Shown: positions 1 through 10,434, numbered from the stretch's first letter. The stretch: DNA of 64,000 nucleotides from Glycomyces algeriensis (GCF_027622855.1 NZ_JAPZVR010000002.1:576681-640680), one strand, 5' to 3'. The notes: generated by a model from the letters alone, not told the origin. Numbers and translations: made by a program.

Positions 1-1086
1 GAGGTGCTGCACGTATTCGCAAAGGCCGACGCCGCCGGAGTGCGGGCAGACGTCGACGCCGTGCTTGGCGGCCATGAGGAGGGTGGCGAGGACTTCGGGG
101 ATGCCGCCGACGCGGCAGGCGTCGATCTGGCAGACCTTGATGGCCTCGGCCTGGAGGAGCTGCTTGAAGATGACGCGGTTGGCGGCGACTTCGCCGGTGG
201 CGACGCGGATCGGGGCGACGGCCTTGGCGATCTTGGCGTGGCCGAGGATGTCGTCGGGGTGGGTGGGCTCCTCGATCCAGTAGGGGTCGAAGGCCGCGAG
301 GTGCTTCATGTTCTCGATGGCCTCGGGGACGGACCAGATCTGGTTGGCGTCCATCATGAGGAGGCGGTCGGGGCCGAGGACGTCGCGGATGATGCCGGCG
401 CGGCGGACGTCGTCGGCGACGTCGGGCGAGCCCACTTTCATCTTGGCGGCGGTCCAGCCTTCGGCGACGGCCTGCTCGGTGAGGGCGCGGACCTTGTCGT
501 CGGAGTAGCCGAGCCAGCCGACGGAGGTGGTGTACGCGGGGAAGCCGTCGTTCTGGAGGACCTTGAGGCGGTCCTCGTAGCCGATGCGGCCTTCGTCGAG
601 GATCGCTTCGGCTTCGGCGGGGGTGAGCTCGTCCTCGATGTGCCGGTAGTCGATCTGGGCGGCGAGTTCGGCGGAGTCCATCTCGGCGAGGAGCTGCCAC
701 ATGGGCTTGCCTTCGAGCTTGGCGCGCAGGTCCCAGACGGCGTTGACGATGGCGCCGACGGCCATGTGGGTGGCGCCCTTCTCGGGGCCGAGCCAGCGGA
801 TCTGCGGTTCCTGGATGATCGAGCGGGAGAACTCGACGGGGTTCGCGAAGATCTCCTCGACGGTCTTGCCCACGACCAGGTGCTTGAAGGCCTGCACGGC
901 GGAGGCGACGATCTCGGTGCCGCGCCCGCCGGTGAAGGTGAAGCCGGTGCCGGTGGGGCCGCCGTCGGTGAACAGCTCGACGTAGCAGGCCGAGTAGTCG
1001 GCGCGGTTGATCGAGTCGGAGCCGTCGCCGGCGGTCGCGGTCGGGAACCGCACGTCGTGGACTTCGAGTCGTTCGATCCGGGTCAC
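1..1086 (-). CDS. fucD: L-fuconate dehydratase, enolase superfamily (3' end beyond window)
   Basis: Converts L-fuconate to 2-keto-3-deoxy-L-fuconate in non-phosphorylative L-fucose catabolism. 362 codons lie in the window, in frame to base 1; the family is about 430-440 aa, so the last 70-80 residues are missing. The N-terminus RLEVHDVRFPTA, the second-domain KMK catalytic pair (in AKMKVG), the metal-ligand segments MDAN, EEPTHPDD and TGE, and the HSGGVGLCEYVQHL segment carrying the catalytic His all match the Xanthomonas FucD type of mandelate racemase-group enolases. The GTG start at 1086 overlaps the TGA of the upstream uronate isomerase in GTGA, so the two are translationally coupled. Motifs and family are seen or known; substrate is inferred from overall resemblance to FucD. 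Confidence 0.85.
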   Translation of the reverse strand, partial: MTRIERLEVHDVRFPTATAGDGSDSINRADYSACYVELFTDGGPTGTGFTFTGGRGTEIVASAVQAFKHLVVGKTVEEIFANPVEFSRSIIQEPQIRWLGPEKGATHMAVGAIVNAVWDLRAKLEGKPMWQLLAEMDSAELAAQIDYRHIEDELTPAEAEAILDEGRIGYEDRLKVLQNDGFPAYTTSVGWLGYSDDKVRALTEQAVAEGWTAAKMKVGSPDVADDVRRAGIIRDVLGPDRLLMMDANQIWSVPEAIENMKHLAAFDPYWIEEPTHPDDILGHAKIAKAVAPIRVATGEVAANRVIFKQLLQAEAIKVCQIDACRVGGIPEVLATLLMAAKHGVDVCPHSGGVGLCEYVQHL

Positions 1087-2519
1087 TGGGCTTCCAATCC
1101 ATAGATCTTGCGGGGCTGGTTGTACGCGAGGTCGATGGCGACCTCGGCGGCTTCCTGCTCGGTCATCCGGTGCTCGGCGACGAGGCGGGCCAGGTAGGCG
1201 GCGTCGATGCGGCGGGCCACGTCGTGCCGGGCGGGGATGGAGCAGAACGCGCGGGTGTCGTCGACGAAGCCGGCGGTGTTGTAGAACCCGGCGGTCTCGT
1301 GCACCGCTTCCCTGAAGCGACGCATGCCTTCCGGCGAGTCGAGGAACCACCAGGGGGCGCCGATGAACACCGAGGCGTAGCCGCCGGCGAGCGGGGCGAT
1401 CTCGCGGCTGAACACGGTCTCGTCCAGGGTGTAGAGGACGAGGCGGAAGCGCGGGTCGTTGCCGAACGCGTCGAGGAGCGGCTTGAGCGACTTCGTGTAC
1501 TCGGTCGGGTTCGGGATGTCGCCGCCCACGTCGCGGCCCCAGCCGCGGTAGAGCCACTGGTTGTGGTTGCGGTTGGAGCCCGGGTGGAGCTGCATGACCA
1601 GGCCGTCGTCGACGCTCATGCGCGCGAACTCGGTGAGCATGAGCGCCGGGAAGCGCAGGATCTCGGTCTCGTCCGCTTCGCCCTTGAGCGCCTTGGCGTA
1701 GATCTCGGCGGCGGCCTTCGGGTCGTCCTCCGTGGCCGCGGTGAGGTTGCCGTGGTCGGTGCAGGTGGCCCCGGCGGCGATGAAGTCCTGGCGGCGCTGG
1801 CGCAGTGCCGCCAGGAACCCGTCGAAGGTGGACGTGTCCAGGCCGGTGATCTCGGCGAGGCGCTCGACGCGCTCGTGCCAGCCGGGCCAGCCGGGTTCGA
1901 CCATGTTGTCGGGCCGGAACGTGGTGACGACCTTGCCGCCCTTGCCGCCCCACTGGCGGCCGCCCGCGGCGGGCATCCCGGCCAGCGCGGCATGCGGCTC
2001 CAGGGAGTCCACCGGGGACTCGGTGGTGGCGAGCACTTCGATGTTGAAGCGGTCGAACAGGGCCCGGGGCCGGTAGGCCGGTTCGGCCAGGCGCGCCGAG
2101 AGGTGGTCGTAGAACTCGTCGGCGGTGTCGGGGCCGAGTTCCTTGTAGATCCCGAAGACCTCCGCGAAGGTGTAGTCGAGCCACATCTTGGAGGGGGTGC
2201 CGCGGAACAGGCGGTAGTGCTCGGCGAAGCGGCGCCAGATCGTGCGCCCGTCCGCTTCGGAGGGCGTCTCGTCGATGGACGGGACGCCCATCTCGGCCGG
2301 GGTCACGCCCTGGCTGTAGAGCATCCGGGTCAGGTAGTGGTCGGGGACGACGAACAGCCGGGCCGGGTCGGGGAACGGCTGGTTCTCCGACATGAGGCGC
2401 GGGTCGACGTGCCCGTGGGGGCTGACCAGCGGCAGGTCGGCGGTGCGCTGGTGGATCTCGCGGGCGATGGCGCGCGTTCGCTCGTCGGCCGGGAACAGCC
2501 GGTCGGGGTTGAGGCTCAT
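1083..2519 (-). CDS. uxaC: Uronate (glucuronate/galacturonate) isomerase, UxaC family
   Basis: Amidohydrolase-superfamily isomerase that interconverts hexuronates (D-glucuronate to D-fructuronate, D-galacturonate to D-tagaturonate). 478 aa, the usual UxaC length. The N-terminal metal-binding motif reads PHGHVDP (HxH), and the body keeps UxaC-like segments such as LHPGSNRNHN and the tail YNQPRKIYGLE. It lies between an oxidoreductase gene (9 bases upstream) and fucD (4-base overlap), all on the minus strand, so one operon is likely. The pairing of an aldohexuronate isomerase with a 6-deoxy-sugar-acid dehydratase is unusual, so the real substrate may be another sugar acid. Confidence 0.85.
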   Translation of the reverse strand: MSLNPDRLFPADERTRAIAREIHQRTADLPLVSPHGHVDPRLMSENQPFPDPARLFVVPDHYLTRMLYSQGVTPAEMGVPSIDETPSEADGRTIWRRFAEHYRLFRGTPSKMWLDYTFAEVFGIYKELGPDTADEFYDHLSARLAEPAYRPRALFDRFNIEVLATTESPVDSLEPHAALAGMPAAGGRQWGGKGGKVVTTFRPDNMVEPGWPGWHERVERLAEITGLDTSTFDGFLAALRQRRQDFIAAGATCTDHGNLTAATEDDPKAAAEIYAKALKGEADETEILRFPALMLTEFARMSVDDGLVMQLHPGSNRNHNQWLYRGWGRDVGGDIPNPTEYTKSLKPLLDAFGNDPRFRLVLYTLDETVFSREIAPLAGGYASVFIGAPWWFLDSPEGMRRFREAVHETAGFYNTAGFVDDTRAFCSIPARHDVARRIDAAYLARLVAEHRMTEQEAAEVAIDLAYNQPRKIYGLEAQ

Positions 2520-2528
2520 TGGGGTGTC

Positions 2529-3836
2529 CTACTTCAGGAGGTCGGCGACTTCGACCGGGAGTCCGGTCTCGATGGACGCGTTCGAGGCCAGGCCGGCGGC
2601 GAGGGCGTTCACACCGTCCTGCGCGTTGGCGGAGCGGTTGTGGGGATCGGTGTCGCCGTCGAAGAGGACGCCGAGCATGCGGGTGTCGCCGCCGCCGTGC
2701 CCGGCGCGGTTGTACTCGCCGAGGTCGATCTTGGTGGGCTTGGTCCAGAAGGGGTGGACGGTGAGCTCGTACCAGCCCTCCTCGGCGGCCGCGTCGGTGC
2801 CGTGGACGCTGGCGCCGTTGGGGCCCTTGAGCTTCGGGTTCACATGGTCGTTCTCGACGACGAGGAGTTCGAGGCGGCCCTGGGTGCCGTTGAAGTGCAC
2901 CCGGTAGCCCTCCCAGGGGGAGTAGGCGGTGAGCCGGTAGGAGAGTGTGACGCCGGAGTCGTAGTCGATGAGGGCCATCATGTCGTCGTAGATGGTGACG
3001 CCTGGGGCGAACACGGACCGGTCGCGGATGTAGCCGTCCTCGTCCTCGGCGTCGAGGTACATCTCCTTGAGGCCGGGGCTGTCGGCCATGTGGAGCGCGA
3101 AGGGGTCGTCCGCGGCGAGTTCGGAGCCGTTGACGCGGTCGTAGCCGCGGTCGTGGCCGTTGCGCTTGCCGTTCTCGCCGTAGAAGGCGAGCTTGCCTTT
3201 CGCGAAGGCGCGCACGGGGGCCGCGTCGAGCCACCAGTTGACGAGGTCGAAGTGGTGGCCGGACTTGTGGACGAGCAGGCCGCCGGAGTGCTCGGCCTCG
3301 CGGTGCCAGCGGCGGAAGTAGTCCGCGCCGTGGCGGGTGTCGAGGAGCCAGTCGAAGCCGACGGAGGTGATCTCGCCGATCGCGCCGTCGCGCAGGAGCT
3401 CGGCGACCTTCTCGTGCAGCGGGTTGTAGCGGTAGTTGAAGGTGACGGTGACCGTGCCCTCCGACTTCGCCTCGGCCTCGAGGATCGCGGCCGCGTGCTC
3501 ACCGGTGGTGGTCAGCGGCTTCTCGCAGATGACGTCCTTGCCGGCGGCGAGCGCGGCGAGGATGTACTCGTGGTGGGTGGCGTCGACCGAGGTGACGATG
3601 ACGGTGTCGGGGTCGGTCTCGGCGAGGAGCTTGTCGAAGTCGGCCGCGTCGTAGGCGGCGGGGGCGGGGTGGCCGGCGGCTTCGATCGCTTCACGGTGGC
3701 GGGCGATGCGCTTGGGGTTGGTGTCCGCGAGGGCCACGAGGACGGCTTTGCCGCTCCGCTCGGTGATGGCCTTGCGGTACATCGTGGCGCGTGAACCGGT
3801 TCCCACGAGGGCATAGCGATGCGGCGTGCCAGGCAT
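2529..3836 (-). CDS. Gfo/Idh/MocA family NAD(P)-dependent oxidoreductase
   Basis: Predicted sugar or sugar-acid dehydrogenase, 435 aa. The Rossmann N-terminal domain starts with YALVGTGSRA (residues about 8-17), CEKPLTTTGEHA carries the EKP motif that orients the substrate, and HKSGHHFDLVNWWL supplies the usual catalytic His region. A Gfo/Idh/MocA C-terminal beta domain follows. The ATG at 3836 is chosen over an in-frame ATG 54 bases upstream because AAGGAG sits 4-5 bases before it and the Rossmann fold begins there. It is the first gene of the minus-strand operon with uxaC and fucD. Substrate unknown; a uronate or deoxy-sugar derivative is an inference from the neighbours. Confidence 0.85.
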   Translation of the reverse strand: MPGTPHRYALVGTGSRATMYRKAITERSGKAVLVALADTNPKRIARHREAIEAAGHPAPAAYDAADFDKLLAETDPDTVIVTSVDATHHEYILAALAAGKDVICEKPLTTTGEHAAAILEAEAKSEGTVTVTFNYRYNPLHEKVAELLRDGAIGEITSVGFDWLLDTRHGADYFRRWHREAEHSGGLLVHKSGHHFDLVNWWLDAAPVRAFAKGKLAFYGENGKRNGHDRGYDRVNGSELAADDPFALHMADSPGLKEMYLDAEDEDGYIRDRSVFAPGVTIYDDMMALIDYDSGVTLSYRLTAYSPWEGYRVHFNGTQGRLELLVVENDHVNPKLKGPNGASVHGTDAAAEEGWYELTVHPFWTKPTKIDLGEYNRAGHGGGDTRMLGVLFDGDTDPHNRSANAQDGVNALAAGLASNASIETGLPVEVADLLK

Positions 3837-3913
3837 GTGACTCCTTCGTCGGCGAGTTTTGGTAAACGCTATCGGAGAAACTTGCCACAATCAAGAGCCG
3901 GATCTGGCAGGGC

Positions 3914-4996
3914 TTATTTCGGCGTGGCCTTCGTGAAGGGGGGCTTGACGACCCGAATTGGCAACCGGCGGCCACGCACATCGAGCTCAAGCTCGGCTCC
4001 CGGCTTGTACGACGCGTCGAGCAGCGCCAGCGCCACACCCTTCTTCAGGGTCGGCGCATGCGTCCCCGATGTGGTCTCCCCCACTACGTCGTCGCCGTCC
4101 ATGACCGCCATGTGGGCGCGCGGCACGCCCTTGCCCGTCGCCTCGAGGCCCCACAGCCGCCGCTTCGGGCCCGCCGCGCGCTCCGCCTCCAGCGCGTCCT
4201 TGCCCCAGAACTCCGGCTTGTCCCAGCCGATCGCCCAGTTCAGGCGCGCCTGCACCGGGGTGATCTGGAGGCTCAGGTCCTGGCCGTGCAGCGGGTAGCC
4301 CATCTCCAGGCGCAGCGTGTCGCGCGCGCCGAGCCCGCACGGGGCCGCACCCGCGGCGAGGACGCCGTCCCACAGGTCCACCGCGGCCTCGTTCGGCACC
4401 ACCAGCTCGAAACCGGTCTCGCCCGTGTAGCCCGAGCGGCAGACGATCACGTCCGCCTGGTTCACCAGGTGCTCGCGGAACGTCATGTACTCGTGGTCGT
4501 GCGGCAGCCCCAGGTACTCGAGGACGCGGGGCGACTCGGGCCCCTGCACCGCGATCACCGCGAACGCGCGGTGCACGTCGCGCACCTCGACCCCGTCGGG
4601 GGCGGCCTCGCTCAGGCGGCGCGCCACCTCGGCCGTGTTGGCGGCGTTGGGGATCAGGAAGACCTGCTCGTCCGAGAACCGGTACGCGATGAGGTCGTCG
4701 ACCACGCCGCCGTCCTCATCGAGGCACAGCGTGTACTGCGCGCCGCCCGCGCCGATCCGGTCGAGGTCGTTCGCCAGGCACCGGTTCACGAACGCCGCCG
4801 CGCCCGGCCCGGTCACCCACACCTTGCCCAGGTGCGAGACGTCGAACACGCCCACCCCGGAGCGGACCGCCTGGTGCTCGGCGAGCACGCCGCTCGAGTA
4901 CTGGATCGGCATGTTCCAGCCCGCGAATTCGGCGAACTTCGCGCCGTGGACCAGGTGGCGTTCGTGCAGGGGCGAGGTGAGCAGAGTCTCCGACAT
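3914..4996 (-). CDS. gcvT: Aminomethyltransferase, glycine cleavage T protein
   Basis: Transfers the aminomethyl carbon from lipoyl H protein to tetrahydrofolate in glycine cleavage. 360 aa, typical for GcvT. Diagnostic segments run in order: [74 protein letters not shown] and the C-terminal [14 protein letters not shown] region. An open frame runs upstream into the antisense of pepA, but the ATG at 4996 gives the canonical N-terminus. Divergent from pepA; the other gcv genes are not in the window, so it is unlinked here. Confidence 0.95.
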   Translation of the reverse strand: MSETLLTSPLHERHLVHGAKFAEFAGWNMPIQYSSGVLAEHQAVRSGVGVFDVSHLGKVWVTGPGAAAFVNRCLANDLDRIGAGGAQYTLCLDEDGGVVDDLIAYRFSDEQVFLIPNAANTAEVARRLSEAAPDGVEVRDVHRAFAVIAVQGPESPRVLEYLGLPHDHEYMTFREHLVNQADVIVCRSGYTGETGFELVVPNEAAVDLWDGVLAAGAAPCGLGARDTLRLEMGYPLHGQDLSLQITPVQARLNWAIGWDKPEFWGKDALEAERAAGPKRRLWGLEATGKGVPRAHMAVMDGDDVVGETTSGTHAPTLKKGVALALLDASYKPGAELELDVRGRRLPIRVVKPPFTKATPK

Positions 4997-5113
4997 GGGA
5001 CAGAGACTATCGCGGCCGTCCCAGTGACTAGGATCGGAGCATTTGGTCCCCACACCCGCGGCCACTCGATCGTCATGCCGATGGGCCGTGGACCACGACG
5101 CTAAGGATGCACC

Positions 5114-6571
5114 GTGACAGAACTGACCTCCGCCTCCGGCGACATCGCGGCCGCTGACGCCGAAGTGCTCGTCGTCGGCGTCTTCTCCGGCGAGGACGCC
5201 CCCGAGCTCCCCGGGAGCCTCGCGGGACTCGACGCCGCCTTCGGCGGACGCCTCGCCGAGCAGCTCGCGGTCCTCGGCAACACCGGCTCGGCGTCCTCGC
5301 TCACCCGCCTCCCCGCCCCCGACGGCCTGAACGCGAAGCTCGTCTACGCGGTCGGCCTCGGCGACGCGGACGACCTCGACGACGAGACGCTGCGCCGCGC
5401 CGCCGGCACCGCCGTGCGCGCCGCGTTCGGCAAGGCCAGCGCCGCCATCGCGTTCGAAGGCGACCCCGCGGCAACCGCGACCGGCGCCGTCCTCGCCGCC
5501 CACCGGTTCGCGGGCTACAAGACCGACGGCGGCGCCGACACCGCGCCCGCCGAGATCCGCGTCTACGGCGCGAGCGAAGCCGCCGTGGCGAAGGCCGCCG
5601 TGCTCGGCGAGAGCGTCGCCCTCGTCAAGGACTGGTCCGACACCCCCGCGAACCTCCTGCGCCCGCCCGGTTTCGCCGTCGAGATCGAGCAGGCCGCCCG
5701 CGCCGCCGGCATCGAAGTCGAGATCCTGGACGCCGCGGCGCTCACCGCCGGCGGGTACGGCGGCGTGCTCGCCGTCGGCGGCGGCTCCTCGGCCGAACCG
5801 CGACTGGTCCGCCTCTCCTACCGGCCCGAGGGCGCGACCAAGCACGTCGCGTTCGTCGGCAAGGGCATCACCTTCGACTCCGGCGGCATCAACATCAAGC
5901 CCGGCGCGGGCATGTGGGACATGAAGGGCGACATGGCCGGAGCCGCGGCCGTCGTCGGCGCGACCCTCGCCGCCGCGAGACTGGGCCTGGCCGTCGACGT
6001 CACGTGCACGGTGGCGCTGGCCGAGAACATGCTCTCGGGCTCCTCGTTCCGCCCGTCCGATGTGATCACCATCCGCGGCGGCACCACGGTGGAGGTCCTC
6101 AACACCGACGCCGAGGGGCGCCTGGTGCTGGCCGACGCGATCTCGCGTGCCCTCGAGGACGAGCCCGACGCGCTGTACGACGTGGCCACCCTCACCGGCG
6201 GCCAGCTCATCGCCCTGGGCCGGCGCACCATGGGCCTCATGGGCACCGACACCGAGACCGAGCGGCTGCGCCGCCTCGGCGAGGTCACCGGCGAGCACGG
6301 CTGGCCGATGCCGTTCCCCGAGGACATCGTGAAGCTCATGGAGTCGTCGATCGCCGACGTCTCGCAGTGCGCGACCGGCCTCAAGCGCGACGGCCACATG
6401 GTTCAGGGCGGCGTCTTCCTGTCGAAGTTCGTGCCCGAGGACCTGCCGTGGGCGCACCTCGACATCGCCGGCCCGGCCGACTCCGACTCGACCTACGGGT
6501 ACATCGCGAAGGGCGCGACCGGGTTCCCGGTGCGGACCCTCGTGGCCGTGCTCGAGGAGTTCGCCGCGTAG
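5114..6571 (+). CDS. pepA: Leucyl aminopeptidase (M17 family)
   Basis: Cytosolic two-metal aminopeptidase releasing N-terminal residues from peptides. 485 aa with GTG start. The M17 catalytic half holds [10 protein letters not shown] (about residues 248-257), [12 protein letters not shown] and the family signature [10 protein letters not shown] (about 330-339), which supply the metal ligands and catalytic Lys/Arg. Followed at once by a strong terminator. Its position before lpdA and sucB is a common actinobacterial arrangement, although here a small minus-strand gene lies in between. Confidence 0.96.
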   Translation: MTELTSASGDIAAADAEVLVVGVFSGEDAPELPGSLAGLDAAFGGRLAEQLAVLGNTGSASSLTRLPAPDGLNAKLVYAVGLGDADDLDDETLRRAAGTAVRAAFGKASAAIAFEGDPAATATGAVLAAHRFAGYKTDGGADTAPAEIRVYGASEAAVAKAAVLGESVALVKDWSDTPANLLRPPGFAVEIEQAARAAGIEVEILDAAALTAGGYGGVLAVGGGSSAEPRLVRLSYRPEGATKHVAFVGKGITFDSGGINIKPGAGMWDMKGDMAGAAAVVGATLAAARLGLAVDVTCTVALAENMLSGSSFRPSDVITIRGGTTVEVLNTDAEGRLVLADAISRALEDEPDALYDVATLTGGQLIALGRRTMGLMGTDTETERLRRLGEVTGEHGWPMPFPEDIVKLMESSIADVSQCATGLKRDGHMVQGGVFLSKFVPEDLPWAHLDIAGPADSDSTYGYIAKGATGFPVRTLVAVLEEFAA

Positions 6572-6584
6572 CCGCACCGATGTG

Positions 6585-6624
6585 ACACGAGAAGGGCCCG
6601 GCGCGAGCCGGGCCCTTCTCGTGT
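6585..6624. terminator. Bidirectional terminator, 18-bp perfect stem
   Basis: Arms 6585-6602 and 6607-6624 are perfectly complementary around a GCGA loop. It lies between convergent pepA and the small gene at 6703-7035 and can serve both strands. There is no long U-tract, as is common in actinobacteria. Confidence 0.85.
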
Positions 6625-6702
6625 CCGCGAGCCCTCACCACCAAGTGGCGGGACAGTGCGGTGAATATTGCGGAATCGTTGCGCAAACGGCGGGGGAAAT
6701 CG

Positions 6703-7035
6703 CTACTGGCGACGCTGCTGCTCGAGCTTGCGACGCGCGTCGAAATCCCGCTTACGCTGCGGATATCCGGTCTTGGCGACCTCGTACACCGGGGTGTTGT
6801 ACTTGCGGCCCAGCGCGAACGCGCCCGCCGGGCCGTCGACGCGGCGGCGTGTCCACTCACCGTCGTGCGCGATGAGCATGACGGTCGTCTCAGTGACGGT
6901 GGTCTTCGGCTCGAGGTAGGCCTCGACGCCCGTCCGCGTCTTGATGAAATCGATCAGATGTCGCTGGTCAGTGTTGTCAGAGGCTCGGTCCAGCGTCCCC
7001 TTGCCCTGTTTCTTCTTCCGTCCGAACAAGCCCAC
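6703..7035 (-). CDS. Conserved hypothetical protein, about 110 aa
   Basis: Small soluble protein of unknown function. It starts VGLFGRKKKQGKG and has a basic tail (KRDFDARRKLEQQRR). The middle has alternating hydrophobic residues (TTVMLIAHDGEW) suggesting a small beta fold. The GTG at 7035 is chosen because GGGAGGAG lies 5-8 bases upstream; the open frame extends further only as non-coding-like sequence. Genes of this type near pepA and lpdA in actinobacteria make me think it is real, but no domain was recognised. Confidence 0.7.
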   Translation of the reverse strand: MGLFGRKKKQGKGTLDRASDNTDQRHLIDFIKTRTGVEAYLEPKTTVTETTVMLIAHDGEWTRRRVDGPAGAFALGRKYNTPVYEVAKTGYPQRKRDFDARRKLEQQRRQ

Positions 7036-7252
7036 GGCCGCTCCTCCCGCACCACTTGAGGCGTGATTTCCAAGCGTACACACGCGCCAGGACACCTGTG
7101 TCCAGCCGCACATGAACGGGACTTTCCGAATGCTCGCAGCAAGCGGTTGAATGGTGTTGCACACTCCAACCACCGGGTCTGGCCGATCACGAGTCGCCGC
7201 CGGTGGAAGGATGGGCTCCGAACCTAATGCATCGTTAAGTGTGGGGAGAGCA

Positions 7253-8641
7253 ATGAGCGACCCGAACGCAGGATACGACGTCGTCATCCTGGGCGGCGGC
7301 AGCGGCGGCTACGCCTCGGCCTTCCGGGCGGCCGAGCTGGGGCTGTCGGTGGCCCTGATCGAGAAGGACAAGGTCGGCGGCACCTGTCTGCACCGCGGCT
7401 GCATCCCCACCAAGGCGCTGCTCCACGCCGGCGAGGTCGCCGACACGACCCGCGAGTCCGACCAGTTCGGCATCCTCGCCGAGTTCAAGGGCGTCGACAT
7501 GGGCGCCGTCAAGAAGTACAAGGACGACGTCGTCGCCCGCCTGTACAAGGGCCTCCAGGGCCTGGTCAAGGCCCACAAGGTCGAGTTCATCAACGGCACC
7601 GGCAAGCTCGTCGGGCCGAACACGGTCGAGATCGACAACGGCCAGAAGGTGACCGGCCGCAACGTCATCCTCGCGACCGGCTCGTACTCCAAGACCCTCC
7701 CGGGCCTGGAGATCGACGGCGAGAAGATCATCGCCTCCGAGCACGCGCTCGAACTCACCGAGCTGCCGAACAAGGCCATCGTCATCGGCGGCGGCGTCAT
7801 CGGCGTCGAGTTCGCCTCCGCCTGGAAGTCCCTGGGCGTCGAGGTCGAGATCATCGAAGGCCTCCCCCGCCTCATCGCGGCCGAGGACGCCGACTCGTCG
7901 AAGCAGCTCGAGCGGGCGTTCCGCAAGCGCGGCATCAAGTTCCACACCGGCAAGTTCTTCGAGAAGGTCGAGAAGACCGGCTCGGGCGTGCAGGTCACGA
8001 TCCAGGGTGGCACGGTCGTCGAAGGCGACCTCGTGCTCGTCGCGGTCGGCCGCGGCCCCTCCACCGCGAACTGCGGCTACGAGGAGCAGGGCGTCAACAT
8101 GGACCGGGGCTTCGTCCTGGTCGACGAGAACCTCCTGACCAACCTGCCGAACGTGTACGCCGTAGGCGACATCGTCCCCGGCATCCAGCTCGCGCACCGC
8201 GGCTTCGCGCAGGGCATCTTCGTGGCCGAGCACATCGCGGGCCTCGACCCGACCCCGATCGACGAGGCCGGCATCCCGCGCGTGACCTTCACCGAGCCCG
8301 AGGTGGCCTCGGTGGGGCTCAACGAGGACAAGGCGAAGGAGAAGTACGGCGCCGACAAGATCAAGTCGGTGTCCTTCAACCTCGCCGGGAACGGCAAGTC
8401 GATCATCCTCAAGACCCAAGGCTTCATCAAGCTCGTGTCGGTCGAGGACGGCCCGATCGTGGGTGTCCACATGGTCGGTTCGCGCATCTCCGAGCAGGTC
8501 GGCGAAGCGGAGCTGATCTTCAACTGGGAGGCTTACGCCGACGACGTGGCGAAGCTGATCCACATGCACCCCACTCAGAACGAGGCGATCGGCGAAGCGG
8601 CCATGCTGCTGGCCGGCAAGCCGCTGCACGTCCACGACTAA
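7253..8641 (+). CDS. lpdA: Dihydrolipoyl dehydrogenase (E3)
   Basis: FAD enzyme that reoxidises dihydrolipoyl groups of 2-oxoacid dehydrogenase complexes with NAD+. 462 aa. The N-terminal FAD fold is VVILGGGSGGYASA, the redox disulfide is in GGTCLHRGCIP (residues about 42-52), the NAD fold is VIGGGVIGVEFAS, and HMHPTQNE near residue 440 gives the catalytic His-Glu pair. The ATG at 7253 is preceded by GGGGAGAG; an upstream in-frame extension adds no domain sequence. Only 27 bases before sucB, so the two are probably co-transcribed. Confidence 0.96.
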   Translation: MSDPNAGYDVVILGGGSGGYASAFRAAELGLSVALIEKDKVGGTCLHRGCIPTKALLHAGEVADTTRESDQFGILAEFKGVDMGAVKKYKDDVVARLYKGLQGLVKAHKVEFINGTGKLVGPNTVEIDNGQKVTGRNVILATGSYSKTLPGLEIDGEKIIASEHALELTELPNKAIVIGGGVIGVEFASAWKSLGVEVEIIEGLPRLIAAEDADSSKQLERAFRKRGIKFHTGKFFEKVEKTGSGVQVTIQGGTVVEGDLVLVAVGRGPSTANCGYEEQGVNMDRGFVLVDENLLTNLPNVYAVGDIVPGIQLAHRGFAQGIFVAEHIAGLDPTPIDEAGIPRVTFTEPEVASVGLNEDKAKEKYGADKIKSVSFNLAGNGKSIILKTQGFIKLVSVEDGPIVGVHMVGSRISEQVGEAELIFNWEAYADDVAKLIHMHPTQNEAIGEAAMLLAGKPLHVHD

Positions 8642-8668
8642 TCCACAACCGCAGGAGTTGAACGAACG

Positions 8669-10414
8669 ATGCCGACATCGGTAACGATGCCCGCTCTCGG
8701 TGAGTCGGTCACCGAGGGGACTGTCACCCAGTGGCTCAAGAAGGAAGGCGACACCGTCGAGGTCGACGAGCCGCTCCTTGAGGTCTCGACCGACAAGGTC
8801 GACACCGAGGTTCCTTCGCCGGTCGCGGGTGTGCTGCTGAAGATCGTGGTCCCCGAGGACACGGACGTCGAGGTCGGCGGCGAGCTGGCGATCATCGGCG
8901 ACCCGTCCGAGGCCGCCGGGGACGCCCCCGCCGCTCCGGCTCCGGCCCAGGAGCCGCTGCCCGAGCCCGAGCCCGAGGCGAAGACCGAGGCTCCGGCCCC
9001 GGCTCCCGCCGCCGAGGCCCCGGCCGCTCCCTCCGCGGGTGCCGCCGAGGGGACCGAGGTCCTGCTCCCCGAGCTGGGCGAATCGGTCACCGAGGGCACG
9101 GTGACGTCGTGGCTCAAGGCCGTGGGCGACACCGTCGAGGTCGACGAGCCGCTGCTGGAGATCTCGACCGACAAGGTCGACACGGAGATCCCGTCCCCCG
9201 CCGCGGGGACGCTGCTGGAGATCCGGGTCGCCGAGGACGAGACCACCGAGGTCGGTTCCGTGCTGGCGATCATCGGCTCCGGCTCCGCTGCGGCCGCCGC
9301 ACCGGCGCCCGCCGCCGAGCCGACCCCGGCCGTGAAGTCCGAACCTGAGCCGGAGCCCGCTCCCGCGAAGGCCGAAGGCACGCCGACCAGCCCGGCCCCG
9401 GCCGCGCCGGAGACCGCTCCCGCGCCCGCCGCGGCCCCGGCTGCGGCTCAGGCGCCTGCCGCAGCCCCGGCTCCCGCCGCGTCCAAGCCCTCGGGCTCGT
9501 ACGTGACGCCGCTGGTGCGCAAGCTCGCCTCCGAGAACGGCGTGGACCTCTCCGAGGTCTCCGGTTCCGGTGTGGGCGGACGCATCCGCAAGGAGGACGT
9601 CCAGGCCGTCATCGACGCGAAGAAGGCACCGGAGCCCGCTCCGGCCGCCGCCGCTCCCGCCAAGGCCGCGGCTCCGGCCGAGGTCAGCCCGCTGCGCGGC
9701 CGCACCGAGAAGATGAGCCGCCTGCGTCAGGCCGCCGCCAAGGCGCTGCTGAACTCGATGCAGTCCACGGCGCAGCTGACGACGGTGCGCGAAGTGGACG
9801 TCACGAAGGTGGCGAAGCTCCGCGCGGCCAAGAAGGACGAGTTCCTCGCCCGCCACGGCGTGAAGCTCTCCTTCCTGCCGTTCTTCTCGATCGCCGCGAT
9901 CGAGGCGCTCCAGCAGTACCCGGTCGTCAACGCCTCCATGAACATGGAGGAGAAGACGATCACCTACCCGGACGCCGAGCACGTGGGCTTCGCGGTGGAC
10001 ACGCCGAAGGGCCTCATCGTCCCGGTCGTCAAGAACGCCGGCGACCTGAACATCCCGGGCCTGGCCAAGCGGATCGCCGAGATCGCCAAGAAGGCCCGCG
10101 ACGGCGGCCTGGCGCCCGACGACCTGTTCGGCGCCACCTTCACCATCACCAACACCGGTTCGGTGGGCGCGCTGTTCGACACGCCGATCGTCCCGCTCGG
10201 ACAGTCCGCGATCCTCGGCACCGCCGCGATCGTCAAGCGTCCCCGCGTGATCAACGACCCTGAACTGGGCGAGGTCATCGCGGTGCGTTCGGTCATGCAC
10301 CTGACGCTGAGCTACGACCACCGCCTCATCGACGGCGCCGACGCCGCCCGCTACCTCGAAGCGGTCACGAAGCGCATCGAAGAAGGCAACTTCGAACACC
10401 AGCTGGGCCTGTAA
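8669..10414 (+). CDS. sucB: Dihydrolipoamide acyltransferase (E2) with two lipoyl domains
   Basis: E2 core subunit of the 2-oxoglutarate and/or pyruvate dehydrogenase complex. 581 aa. Two lipoyl domains carry the lipoylated lysine in STDKVDTE (Lys near residues 43 and 169). They are joined by long Ala/Pro/Glu linkers to an E3-binding domain (about 277-314, [15 protein letters not shown]) and a catalytic acyltransferase domain ending in [16 protein letters not shown] with the HxxxDG active site near residue 550. In actinobacteria this two-lipoyl E2 commonly serves both complexes, so sucB is the conventional symbol but the acyl specificity is not proven by sequence. Confidence 0.92.
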   Translation: MPTSVTMPALGESVTEGTVTQWLKKEGDTVEVDEPLLEVSTDKVDTEVPSPVAGVLLKIVVPEDTDVEVGGELAIIGDPSEAAGDAPAAPAPAQEPLPEPEPEAKTEAPAPAPAAEAPAAPSAGAAEGTEVLLPELGESVTEGTVTSWLKAVGDTVEVDEPLLEISTDKVDTEIPSPAAGTLLEIRVAEDETTEVGSVLAIIGSGSAAAAAPAPAAEPTPAVKSEPEPEPAPAKAEGTPTSPAPAAPETAPAPAAAPAAAQAPAAAPAPAASKPSGSYVTPLVRKLASENGVDLSEVSGSGVGGRIRKEDVQAVIDAKKAPEPAPAAAAPAKAAAPAEVSPLRGRTEKMSRLRQAAAKALLNSMQSTAQLTTVREVDVTKVAKLRAAKKDEFLARHGVKLSFLPFFSIAAIEALQQYPVVNASMNMEEKTITYPDAEHVGFAVDTPKGLIVPVVKNAGDLNIPGLAKRIAEIAKKARDGGLAPDDLFGATFTITNTGSVGALFDTPIVPLGQSAILGTAAIVKRPRVINDPELGEVIAVRSVMHLTLSYDHRLIDGADAARYLEAVTKRIEEGNFEHQLGL

Positions 10415-10434
10415 GGCGACTGAGCGACACCGGA

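Noticed and set aside
1170-3794. 874-codon plus-strand open frame
   Set aside because: It is the antisense of uxaC and the Gfo/Idh/MocA gene; the translation is a Gly/Val/Glu/Arg-rich low-complexity string typical of GC-rich shadows.
4997-6577. N-terminal extension of the gcvT frame
   Set aside because: The frame stays open only because it is antisense to pepA; the GcvT family starts at the ATG at 4996.
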